DNA of 64,000 bases from DATFRY01 sp035489015 (GTDB lineage: Bacteria; Myxococcota_A; Polyangia; Haliangiales; Haliangiaceae). Below the pieces are notes generated by a model. That model was not told where the DNA came from. It was given only the letters and a program-made list of their open reading frames with translations, and ran no database searches. The position numbers and the translations under genes are program-made. The stretch is taken from NCBI GenBank assembly GCA_035489015.1, contig DATHKR010000111.1:21894-85893 (forward strand). Direction: 5' to 3'. This document shows positions 1-9,038 of the stretch, piece after piece. How positions within the stretch are numbered: position 1 is the stretch's first letter; each line of letters begins with the position of its first letter.

Positions 1-352
1 CTGACCCGGTCCCGAAAAGCACGAAGGGCAGACCTCGTGGTCTGCCCTCACGCGCTATTCAGTTGTCTTCGGGACGGCGATATCCACTCTCACTGGTCTC
101 TCTGGTCTTCGCTCATGGCGCCATACGGCTTGGTGCGCCGCGACACTCGCCCGCCGTGCCTCTCGGGATGTCTCCCGGTGCCCGGAATCAGGGCCGACGT
201 CATTCTGCGCCGCGAAGTGATGGACCGCGCTCTCGCGCTATCGCCCGACGCGTAGAGCGCCCAGATGATCCGGCGGCCCAATCTCCATGCGTCATTCCCT
301 CCTTTCCTACAAGTCTGTTCCTTTGACTTCGATGCGCAACCAGTAACGTCGG
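1..352. other. Left-edge region without a supported gene
   Basis: Short overlapping reading frames exist on both strands, but none has a credible start, ribosome binding site or recognisable protein. The only structure I can point to is the hairpin at 25-48. The rest is probably the 3' flank of the minus-strand CBS gene plus the tail region of a gene lying outside the window. Confidence 0.5.
25..48. terminator. Strong hairpin, probable transcription terminator
   Basis: A perfect 10-bp inverted repeat (AGGGCAGACC and GGTCTGCCCT) encloses a 4-nt TCGT loop. Read on the minus strand it is followed by TCGTGCTTTTC, a short T-rich stretch; read on the plus strand there is no T tract. It could end transcripts entering from either side. 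I infer a terminator from shape only. Confidence 0.5.
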
Positions 353-949
353 TCAGGGTTCGCGTCCGACCGGATAGCCCGCGCACCACCCGAGCCAGCG
401 CGAGATGTCGAGCGACGTCACCACACCGACCACACAGCCGCTGCCGTCGACCACCACGATCCGGTGCACGCCTTCGTAGGCCATGAGCGCTGCGGCCTGC
501 CCGATCGGCGCCTCCGGCTGAAGGGTGAAGACCAGCGGCATCATGATGTCGGCGACCGTCTTTCCCTGCCGCAGACTGGTCACCTCGTGCTCGAGCAGGT
601 CAGTCCGGGAGACGACGCCGACCACCCGCCCCCAGTCGTCCACCACCGGCGCCCCGCTCACCCCGCGCTCGAGCAGGCGCTCGCGCAGGTAGCTCGCGTC
701 CATCTCCGGGCGAGCACAGACCACCTTGCGGGTCATGATTCGAGCGAGCGGCTCGTCGGCGGATCCGCGCACGGTGCCCTGCGAGGGCGGGAGCTCGAAC
801 TGCGCGGTGCCGAGCGCGAATCGCTCGCCGAACGCGCCGCCCCTGGTCGGCTCGCGATCCCCGAGGCGGTCCAGGTCGACGCGATCTGGCTCCGGCCAGG
901 GAGGAGAACCGGCGCCCCCCCCGAGAGGGCGTGGAGAGCGTTCCCTCAT
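353..949 (-). CDS. Tandem CBS-domain protein
   Basis: The product of about 198 residues has two CBS domains in its C-terminal two thirds. The first begins near the motif LARIMTRKV and runs through GRVVGVVSRTDLL; the second begins at VADIMMPLV and runs through GCVVGVVTSLDI. Paired CBS modules bind adenine nucleotides and usually regulate a partner enzyme, channel or transcription factor. No second functional domain is present, so this is a stand-alone CBS regulator of unknown target. The N-terminal ~60 residues are Pro/Gly/Arg-rich and probably disordered. The frame is open up to 997; I prefer the Met at 949, but no good ribosome binding site decides it. Confidence 0.75.
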   Translation of the reverse strand: MRERSPRPLGGGAGSPPWPEPDRVDLDRLGDREPTRGGAFGERFALGTAQFELPPSQGTVRGSADEPLARIMTRKVVCARPEMDASYLRERLLERGVSGAPVVDDWGRVVGVVSRTDLLEHEVTSLRQGKTVADIMMPLVFTLQPEAPIGQAAALMAYEGVHRIVVVDGSGCVVGVVTSLDISRWLGWCAGYPVGREP

Positions 950-1098
950 GAAGGAATCCGGTGCTTCAAGACGGGTGCCAGCCGGCACTCGCCACACCTT
1001 CTCGACGCTTCCACCCGCGAGCCGTTACCCGGGCGCAACAGCGGCGCGTGCGCGTCGCCCGACGGGGAAACACCGCCCGAGCGCGCGCGCTCGCCGGG

Positions 1099-2562
<1,464 letters not shown>

Positions 2563-2692
2563 AAATCCAAGACTAGGACGATATCGCGAGGATCACAATC
2601 CTCCGCTGGCCGGTAGCGTGGCGAACAAAATAAACAACATCGACATGACGCGTCGCGGCGGCGCACCCTGACGCGGTGGAGAGGACGAGACG

Positions 2693-3430
2693 GTGAGCGA
2701 AGCGGACGATCGCGACGAGCACGAGCGCGGCGGGCGGGAGGTCGAGGAGATCGATCGGGTGCGCGAGGAGTTCCTTCGCGTCGCCGGTCACGAGCTGCGC
2801 TCTCCGCTCACCGCGATGCAGCTGCAGATCGACACGCTCATCATGGCGGTGCAGCAGAGCGCGACCACGGTCGGGATCGAGGAGCGCGCCGAGCGCATTC
2901 GCCGCTCGCTCCACAAGCTGGGGTGGATCATCGAGGAGGTCCTCGACCTCGTGCGCGCGGGTGGCGGCTGGCTGCCGCTGCGCGCCGCGGAGGTGGACGT
3001 GGTCGATCTCGCGCGGCACGCGATCGAGCGCTTCGCCCACGACCTCGAGCGGGCCGGCTGCGAGGCGCGGCTGGTCGGGGCGGGTGAGGCTCTCGGCGTG
3101 TGGGACGGGCCGCGCGTCGAGCACGCGCTCGGCTCGCTCCTCATCGCCGCGGTGAAGAGCGGGCCGGCGACGGCGATCGAGATCGACATCCAGATCGACG
3201 AGGAGGGCGGGGCGCGCGCGGAGATCCGCGACGGCGGCGCCGGCCTCTCGCCGGCCCAGGTGGCGCTGGTGTTCCAGCCGTTCGACCGAATGCTGGCCGG
3301 CCTCCAGGCCGGCAACCCGATCCTCGGCCTGTGGCTGGCGAGGATGGTCGCCGAGGCGCACGGCGGCCGCCTGGTCATCGCGCCGGGCCGCCACGCCCTC
3401 CACTTGCCGAAAACTGGCCGACCGCCGTGA
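2693..3430 (+). CDS. Soluble histidine kinase without a sensor domain
   Basis: The 245-residue protein starts at GTG behind a GGAGAGGACGAG stretch. It contains an HisKA dimerisation helix with phospho-acceptor His33 in GHELRSPL and a HATPase_c domain with a G1-like DGGAGL and a G2-like GLWLAR. There is no sensor domain and no membrane segment, so input must come from a partner or from the cytosol. The usual N-box Asn is not visible in the helix EHALGSLLIAAVKS, so ATP binding or autokinase activity may be altered. It lies divergent to the sigma-54 response regulator, with which it probably forms a two-component pair. Confidence 0.8.
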   Translation: MSEADDRDEHERGGREVEEIDRVREEFLRVAGHELRSPLTAMQLQIDTLIMAVQQSATTVGIEERAERIRRSLHKLGWIIEEVLDLVRAGGGWLPLRAAEVDVVDLARHAIERFAHDLERAGCEARLVGAGEALGVWDGPRVEHALGSLLIAAVKSGPATAIEIDIQIDEEGGARAEIRDGGAGLSPAQVALVFQPFDRMLAGLQAGNPILGLWLARMVAEAHGGRLVIAPGRHALHLPKTGRPP

Positions 3431-3455
3431 GGGCTGATAGCGAGATCGGAGGCCC

Positions 3456-3548
3456 ATGACATTCCTCCGATCCCGAACCTTCAAGCAGATCCTCATCCTC
3501 GCCGCGCTGTACGGCCTGTCGGCCACCGCGCTGTCGCTGGGCGGCTGA
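3456..3548 (+). CDS. 30-residue putative membrane microprotein
   Basis: A short frame encodes about 30 residues: a basic N-terminus (RSRTFKQ), then a hydrophobic helix (ILILAALYGLSATALSL), ending GG. A GGAGG sequence lies 3 nt before the ATG, closer than usual. It follows the histidine kinase stop by 25 bp, so it could be cotranscribed. A single-pass membrane microprotein is plausible; no family is recognised and translation is unproven. Confidence 0.4.
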   Translation: MTFLRSRTFKQILILAALYGLSATALSLGG

Positions 3549-3560
3549 GCGGCTCGCAGA

Positions 3561-4166
3561 TCAGTCGATGTGATACGGCGCGTTGACCACGGTGGGCGCG
3601 CCGGTGGCCGGGAAGCGGATGCGCCGCGCCGCGGCCGACGCGCAGTCGGCGATGCCGTGGCTCACGAGCCAGCGCGGCGCGCCGACTCGCACCTTCTGGA
3701 CCTCGCCGCCGCCGCCGACCAGCATCTCGAGGCGCACCTCGCCGGCCAGCTCGGCGCCGGCCAGCGCGTCCTGGATGCAGGCCAGGACCGGGCCCGACGC
3801 GCGCTGCATCACCTCGTCGATCTCGCCCGCCTCGAGCGCGCGGCCGCCGCTCTTCTCATCGCCGAGGTCGACGTCGCGGGTCGGCAGCGCGATCGCGGCG
3901 CCGCGCCAGGTCATCGCGTGGTCGGCGGCGGTCAGGACCGGCGGCGCGACGTCGTCTGTCTCGGCGCCGCCGGCGCGTGACCTGCCGCGCCGCTTGCGTG
4001 GGCGATCGGGGCGCTCCGGGCCGGGCGCCGCGTCGGCCGCCGCGATCGCCGCCGGCCGCGCCGACCGCCACGGCCGGGCCATCGCCAGCCAGGTGGCGCC
4101 GGCGCCGAGCGCGGCGCCGACCACGAGCCCCAGCCAGAGGCCGGATCGCGCGCCGGGCTCCGCCAT
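3561..4166 (-). CDS. Single-pass membrane protein with AgmX/PglI-like C-terminal domain
   Basis: The 201-residue protein has a transmembrane helix near residues 10-27 (LWLGLVVGAALGAGATWLAMA), a charged Pro/Arg/Lys-rich linker, and a C-terminal domain. That domain resembles the TonB-like AgmX/PglI module common in myxobacteria: GEVRLEMLVGGGGEV..., a conserved Cys in ADCASAAARR, then FPATG. The fold predicts a periplasmic domain that binds other envelope proteins. It lies 35 bp downstream of the chorismate mutase/prephenate dehydrogenase gene on the same strand and may share its transcript. The family assignment rests on pattern recognition only. Confidence 0.55.
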   Translation of the reverse strand: MAEPGARSGLWLGLVVGAALGAGATWLAMARPWRSARPAAIAAADAAPGPERPDRPRKRRGRSRAGGAETDDVAPPVLTAADHAMTWRGAAIALPTRDVDLGDEKSGGRALEAGEIDEVMQRASGPVLACIQDALAGAELAGEVRLEMLVGGGGEVQKVRVGAPRWLVSHGIADCASAAARRIRFPATGAPTVVNAPYHID

Positions 4167-4201
4167 GGGTCAGCCGGCTCCCGCGTCCGCCGCGCCGTCG
4201 G

Positions 4202-5353
4202 TCACGGGGGCGCGTCTCCGCCGGTCGGGCGTCCGCTCAGGTACGCGCGCCCGCCCTCCATGAGGCGGATGAAGCCCTGCTCGTCGCCGGCCCGGACCAC
4301 CGATCGCAGCCGCTCGACCGCGTAGAGCAGCGCGGCGAGCGACTCGGTGCCGTAGTCGTTCAGCGACTGGATCTCGAAGTAGAGCTGCGGGCTCTCCGCC
4401 GCCACCCGGCTGGCCACCGCCAGCTGCGCGTCGAACGTGGTGCTGGACAGCCGGGCCAGGAGCGGGGCCGCCTCGCCGCTCTCGGCCAGCGCGGTGAAGA
4501 ACGCGATGTTGAGCGCGTGCGACAGCCCCAGCACGTAAGCGATCAGGCGGTCGTGCGACTCGAGATCCATCTCGGCGGTGATCGCCATGGTCGAGGCGAA
4601 CAGCTCGCGCGCCTCGCGGGTCGCCTCCGGCACGCCGAGGTCGACGAACAGGACGTGCCGGCCCGACAGGAGCTCGGTGTCCGGCCCGAACATCGGGTGG
4701 ATCGACGTGACCCGCGCCCCGGCCGCGCGCAGCGCGAGCAGCCCGGCCCGCAGCGGGCTCTTCAGCGAGCCGACGTCGAAGACCAGCCCGCGCGGCGGGC
4801 GCGCCGCCATCTCCTCGAGGATCGCGGCCGACGCGCGCAGGGGCGCGGCGACCACCACGATGTCGTGATCGAGCTCGACCGCGCGCCAGTCCGGGTGCGA
4901 CACGTGGGCCGCCAGCTTGCCGGACGGATCCGCGATCTCGACGGTGTAGCCCTGTGACGACAGGAAGCGGGCGAACCAGCGCCCCATCTTGCCGGCCCCG
5001 CCGATCACCAGCACGCGCTTGCCGCTGCCGCCCCCGGCCTGGGCCACCCCCTCGCGCTCCTGCACGGTCAAGGACGATCGAATGAGCAGCAGCATGAGCT
5101 GCTCGGCCGCCTCCGGCGAGACGCCGGTCTCTCGCGCGGCCGCCCGCGCCCGCTCGATGACGTCGCGCTCCTGCCGGTAGTCGCGGGTCGACGCGCCGGC
5201 CTGGCGCTTGCGCGCGCCGATCGACGACGACAGCTCCAGCCGGCGCGCGATCAGCTCGACCAGCTGGCGGTCGACCGCGCCCAGCTCCTGGCGCAGCTCG
5301 TCGAGGCCGGGCGCCGCGGTCGGCTCGCCGCCGCCACCCTCCTTGTCGCTCAC
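4202..5353 (-). CDS. tyrA: Chorismate mutase / prephenate dehydrogenase (T-protein type)
   Basis: The 383-residue protein joins an N-terminal AroQ chorismate mutase helix bundle (LVELIARRLELSSSIGARKR, then YRQERDVIERAR) to a C-terminal NAD-dependent prephenate dehydrogenase. The dehydrogenase has a dinucleotide-binding loop (VLVIGGAGKMGRWFARFL) and the substrate motif HPMFGPD. It would convert chorismate to prephenate and then to 4-hydroxyphenylpyruvate, towards tyrosine. Its GTG start overlaps the stop of the upstream acyl-CoA dehydrogenase (GTGA), so the two are probably translationally coupled. That is an odd pairing for a tyrosine gene and raises the possibility of a specialised pathway. 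Confidence 0.88.
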   Translation of the reverse strand: MSDKEGGGGEPTAAPGLDELRQELGAVDRQLVELIARRLELSSSIGARKRQAGASTRDYRQERDVIERARAAARETGVSPEAAEQLMLLLIRSSLTVQEREGVAQAGGGSGKRVLVIGGAGKMGRWFARFLSSQGYTVEIADPSGKLAAHVSHPDWRAVELDHDIVVVAAPLRASAAILEEMAARPPRGLVFDVGSLKSPLRAGLLALRAAGARVTSIHPMFGPDTELLSGRHVLFVDLGVPEATREARELFASTMAITAEMDLESHDRLIAYVLGLSHALNIAFFTALAESGEAAPLLARLSSTTFDAQLAVASRVAAESPQLYFEIQSLNDYGTESLAALLYAVERLRSVVRAGDEQGFIRLMEGGRAYLSGRPTGGDAPP

Positions 5354-6531
5354 GATCCGCTCCTCGGGGCGTAGCCGGCCAGGCGGCGCAGATCCGCGGC
5401 CAGCACGCGGCGGTGGTGGAGCGCGTCGCCCCAGGTGGCCGCGCTGGCCAGCGCGCGCTTGTAGTAGAGGTGCGCATCGCAGTCCCAGGTGAAGCCGAAC
5501 CCGCCGTGCAGCTGCACCGCCCGGTCGCAGGCGAAGAGCAGCGCGCCCTCGGCGGCGACCTTGGCCATGCGCGCGGCGCGGAGCGCCTGATCCGGCGCGT
5601 GGTCGAGCGCGACGGCGGCGGCGAGCGCGAGCGACCGGGCCCGCTCGACCGCGATCAGCACGTCGACCAGCGGGTGCTTGACCGCCTGGAACGCGCCGAT
5701 CGGCCGGTCGAACTGCACGCGCTCGCGCGCGTAGGCGCAGGTCAGGTCGAGGGCGGCGCCGGCCGCCCCGGCCATCTCCGCGGCCAGGTAGGCCAGCGCC
5801 GGGGCCAGGAGATCGCCCAGCACCGCGCCGCCGGCCAGGAGGCGCGCGTCGGCCGCGACGTGCGCGCCGGTGAAGCGCACCCGGGCCAGCCGGCGGGTCG
5901 AGTCGAGCGACACCTCCGGCTCGATCTCGATCCCGGGGCCGGCGAGCGGCACCGCGAACATCGAGAGCCCGCCCTCCCAGCGGAACGGCGCGACCAGCAG
6001 ATCCGCCACCTGCGCCCACGGCACGTGCGCCTTCTCGCCGTGGAGCTCGTAGCCGTCCTCGACCGGGCGGGCCGCGGCCTCGACCGCGTCGAGCTCCCAA
6101 GACGATCCCTCGACCAGCGCGAGGGTGGCGATGACCCGGCCGGCCGCGAGGTCGGGCAGGAGCCGGCCGGCTTGCCCGCCGGAGGCCGCCCGCGCGATCG
6201 CGAGCGCGCCGAGCGCGCTGGCCAGGAGCGGCCCCGGATACAGCGCGCGCCCCGACTCCTCCAGCACCAGCGCCATCGACAGGTGATCGAGGCCGGCCCC
6301 GCCCACTCGCTCGGGCAGGTGCAGGCCGGTCCAGCCGAGCTCGGCCAGCTCGCGCCAAAGCGCGCGGTCGAAGCCGATCGGGTCGCCGGCCAGGCGGCGC
6401 ACCTCGCGGGCCGGGCACCGCTCGGACAGGAAGCGGCGCGCGGTCCCGCGCAGGAGGTCGTGGTCGCCGGTGTGACCCAGCCCGTCGGGCAGGTGAGAGG
6501 CCAGGCTCATCGAGCCGGTGGTCGCGCTCAT
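5350..6531 (-). CDS. Acyl-CoA dehydrogenase family protein
   Basis: The 393-residue flavoprotein has a full acyl-CoA dehydrogenase fold: N-terminal helical domain, central beta domain (VEDGYELHGEKAHVPWAQVAD), and C-terminal helices with YARERVQFDRPIGAFQAVKH and QLHGGFGFTWD. These enzymes use FAD to form a C2-C3 double bond in acyl-CoA esters. The substrate cannot be read from sequence. It is the middle gene of a three-gene minus-strand run after another acyl-CoA dehydrogenase and before tyrA. Paired, non-identical members often form heteromeric enzymes for branched, aromatic or sterol side-chain acyl-CoAs; here that is inference. Confidence 0.88.
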   Translation of the reverse strand: MSATTGSMSLASHLPDGLGHTGDHDLLRGTARRFLSERCPAREVRRLAGDPIGFDRALWRELAELGWTGLHLPERVGGAGLDHLSMALVLEESGRALYPGPLLASALGALAIARAASGGQAGRLLPDLAAGRVIATLALVEGSSWELDAVEAAARPVEDGYELHGEKAHVPWAQVADLLVAPFRWEGGLSMFAVPLAGPGIEIEPEVSLDSTRRLARVRFTGAHVAADARLLAGGAVLGDLLAPALAYLAAEMAGAAGAALDLTCAYARERVQFDRPIGAFQAVKHPLVDVLIAVERARSLALAAAVALDHAPDQALRAARMAKVAAEGALLFACDRAVQLHGGFGFTWDCDAHLYYKRALASAATWGDALHHRRVLAADLRRLAGYAPRSGS

Positions 6532-6568
6532 GCTCGCGTCTCCTCGATCCGCATCACCCGGATCCGCA

Positions 6569-7780
6569 TCACTTGCTCTTGGGCAGGCCGAGCACCCGCT
6601 CGCCCAGGATGTTGCGCTGGACCTCGCTGGTGCCGCCGCCGATGGTGAAGCCGTACGAGTTGAGGAACGCGCGCGGCCAGTCGCCGTCGTCGGGCGCGCG
6701 CGCGTCTCCCATCCACAGCACCGCCTCGGTGCCGAGCAGCTGGCAGGCCAGCCGGGTGGCGCGCTGGGCCAGCTCGGTGAAGACCAGCTTGTGCATGAGC
6801 GGCAGCGCCAGCGGCCGATCGGCGACCAGGCCGGGCACCCGCATCCGCAGCGCCGACACGCCGATCGCCTCCGCCTCGATCCACAGCGAGACCAGCTGAT
6901 CGGCCAGCACCGGGTCGTCGATGGCGGGCGCGCCGTCGCGCCGGGCGCGCGCGGCCAGGTCGGCCACTCGCCACACCAGGGCGAGGTCCTCGGCGCCGCG
7001 CTCGCGGCCGCCCTCGACGCCGCGCTCGAACGCGAGCGTGGTCATCGCCACCCGCCAGCCCTGGCCCTCCTGGCCGAGCAGCGACTCGCGCGGCATCGGC
7101 GCGCCGTCGAAGATGACCTGGTTGAAGCCGCCCTCGCCGGTCATCTTGACCAGCGGCTCGACCCGCACGCCGTCGGTCTTCATCGGGAACAGGAAGTACG
7201 ACAGTCCGTCGTACTTGGCCGGTCCGGTGCGGGCCAGGAGGATCATCCAGTCGGCCACGTGGGCCATCGTGGTCCACACCTTGTGGCCGGTGACCCGCCA
7301 GCCGCCCGCGCCGTCCGGCTCGGCCCGGGTGGTGAGGCTGGCCAGGTCGGAGCCGGAGCCGGGCTCGCTGAAGCCCTGGCACCAGATCTCGTCGGCGGCG
7401 AGGAGCGGCGGGATGAGCCGGCGCTTCTGCTCCTCGGTGCCGTACGCGAGGATGGTCGGGCCGGCCCAGCGCAGGCCGAGCAGGTTGACCAGGAACGGGG
7501 CGCGGGCGCGGGTCAGCTCCTGGCTCACCACCGCGGCCCGCTCCGGCGAGACGCCCTGGCCGCCGTACTCGCGCGGCACGTCGAAGCCGACCAGGCCGGC
7601 CCGGTAGAGCGCGCCCTGCCACGCGCGCAGGTAGTCGAACTGCTCGCGCGTCTCCACCTCGAGGAAGCTCTGCGGCAGGACGAACGAGGGGGCGGCCGGC
7701 CTGTGCTCGGCGATCCAGGCGCGCGTGTCGCGCCGGAACTCGGCCAGCTCGGGCAGCTCACGGGGATCGGGGTTGGTCAT
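6569..7780 (-). CDS. Acyl-CoA dehydrogenase family protein
   Basis: The 403-residue protein has the acyl-CoA dehydrogenase domain order, with the FAD/substrate motif WCQGFSEPGSGSDLA (about residues 132-146), the central barrel (GHKVWTTMAHVADWMILLARTG) and a C-terminal FTIGGGTSEVQRNILGERVLGLP signature. It starts the operon that continues with a second acyl-CoA dehydrogenase (38 bp later) and tyrA. The two dehydrogenases are clearly different sequences, so they are not a recent duplication. The likely role is oxidation of an acyl-CoA of unknown structure, perhaps as a heteromer with its neighbour. Confidence 0.9.
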   Translation of the reverse strand: MTNPDPRELPELAEFRRDTRAWIAEHRPAAPSFVLPQSFLEVETREQFDYLRAWQGALYRAGLVGFDVPREYGGQGVSPERAAVVSQELTRARAPFLVNLLGLRWAGPTILAYGTEEQKRRLIPPLLAADEIWCQGFSEPGSGSDLASLTTRAEPDGAGGWRVTGHKVWTTMAHVADWMILLARTGPAKYDGLSYFLFPMKTDGVRVEPLVKMTGEGGFNQVIFDGAPMPRESLLGQEGQGWRVAMTTLAFERGVEGGRERGAEDLALVWRVADLAARARRDGAPAIDDPVLADQLVSLWIEAEAIGVSALRMRVPGLVADRPLALPLMHKLVFTELAQRATRLACQLLGTEAVLWMGDARAPDDGDWPRAFLNSYGFTIGGGTSEVQRNILGERVLGLPKSK

Positions 7781-7877
7781 CGCTGGGCCTCGGGACGCGC
7801 TCGCGAGAGACGCTCGCCCGCAGCCTACACTGACCCGGCGGAGCCCGGAGCCGGGGCCGGCCCGGCCGCGCCGCCTC

Positions 7878-8918
7878 TCACTCGAGGTCGGTGTCCCACG
7901 ACGCGAGGCGGTCGGCCGCCACCTCGGCGCTGATCCGCCCGCTGACCACGTCGTGCACGGTGCGCACGATCGGCGCGGACATGCCGAGCAGGTCGGCCAC
8001 CCGGCACGCGGTCGCCAGCGTGCGCACTCCCTCGGTCTCGCCGCGCGGCGGCGGCAGCCCGCGCGCGAGCGACACCCCGAGCTGGTAGTCGACCGAGTCG
8101 GCGCGCGACTCCGGCGACGAGCGGGCCAGGAGGTTGCCCAGCCCGGCCAGGCCGAAGAAGGTGCGCGGGTCGGCGCCGCTGCCGTGGCAGAGGCGCGCCC
8201 CCTCGGTCACCGCTCGCGTGATGAAGACGGTGCGCGGCCCGTGCCCGATCTCCAGCCCGTCGGCCAGCCCGACCCCGACGGTGAGCGCGCCGGACACCGC
8301 CGCGGCCAGCTCCACGCCGACCAGGTCGGGGCTCTTGTACAGGCGCAGCACCGGCGGCGCGTTCAGGGCGCGCTTGACCTCGATCAGCGCCTCCTCGGAG
8401 TCGGACGCCGCCACCACCGCGCAGGACCGCCGCGCGGTGAGATCGCCGGGCAGCGCCGGCCCGGCCAGCGCCACCACTCGCTCGACCCGCGTGTGATCGC
8501 GCACGATCTGGGACACTCGGCGGTCGTCGCCGGCCAGCGCCCCGATCGCGTGGGCGACGGTGTGCTGCCCGGTCAGGACGTCGTCGAGATCGCGCACCAC
8601 CTTGACCACGCTGCGCGACGAGACCGCCAGGATGACCACCCGGGCCAGCGCGGCCATCTCGGCCAGATCCGAGGTGGCGGCGACGCGGCGGGCCAGAGAC
8701 ACCCCCGGGAGCCGGCTCTGGTTGCACCGGTTCACGTTGATGTCGCGCACGATCGCCTGGTCCTCGCTGTAGAGGATGGCGGTCACGCCGCGCGCGCTGA
8801 TGACGCTGGCCAGCGCGGTGGCAAACGCTCCCGCGCCGACGATCGCCACGGATTCATCGGAGATGCTGGCCGCGCGGGTCGCGCGTCCGAGGCGGGCTGG
8901 CAGGAGGCGCGAGGTCAC
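7878..8918 (-). CDS. Divergent glycerol-3-phosphate dehydrogenase (GpsA)-like protein
   Basis: The 346-residue protein follows the GpsA plan: a Rossmann motif (VGAGAFATALASV), a central LAGPALPGDL equivalent of the GP substrate loop, and a C-terminal helical domain with GLAGLGNLLA and SPESRAD. The catalytic residues look lost. The Lys of the usual KGL motif is absent (AHAIGALAG), the Lys of the usual ALKN motif is replaced (AAAVSGAL), and the Asp of GLGDL is Asn. It may have another substrate or be regulatory rather than make sn-glycerol-3-phosphate. The start is GTG; the first ~20 residues before the Rossmann fold are not conserved-looking. It is divergent from the kinase gene. Confidence 0.75.
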   Translation of the reverse strand: MTSRLLPARLGRATRAASISDESVAIVGAGAFATALASVISARGVTAILYSEDQAIVRDINVNRCNQSRLPGVSLARRVAATSDLAEMAALARVVILAVSSRSVVKVVRDLDDVLTGQHTVAHAIGALAGDDRRVSQIVRDHTRVERVVALAGPALPGDLTARRSCAVVAASDSEEALIEVKRALNAPPVLRLYKSPDLVGVELAAAVSGALTVGVGLADGLEIGHGPRTVFITRAVTEGARLCHGSGADPRTFFGLAGLGNLLARSSPESRADSVDYQLGVSLARGLPPPRGETEGVRTLATACRVADLLGMSAPIVRTVHDVVSGRISAEVAADRLASWDTDLE

Positions 8919-9038
8919 CGGTCGGACGAGAGTACGACACCGCGGGGCGCGGCGAGCGCCGGCAGAGCCCGGCGATCTCCGGAGCCGATGATCTCGACCG
9001 ACCAAACCACACGCCGCCGCGCGCCGGTCCGGGATAGG

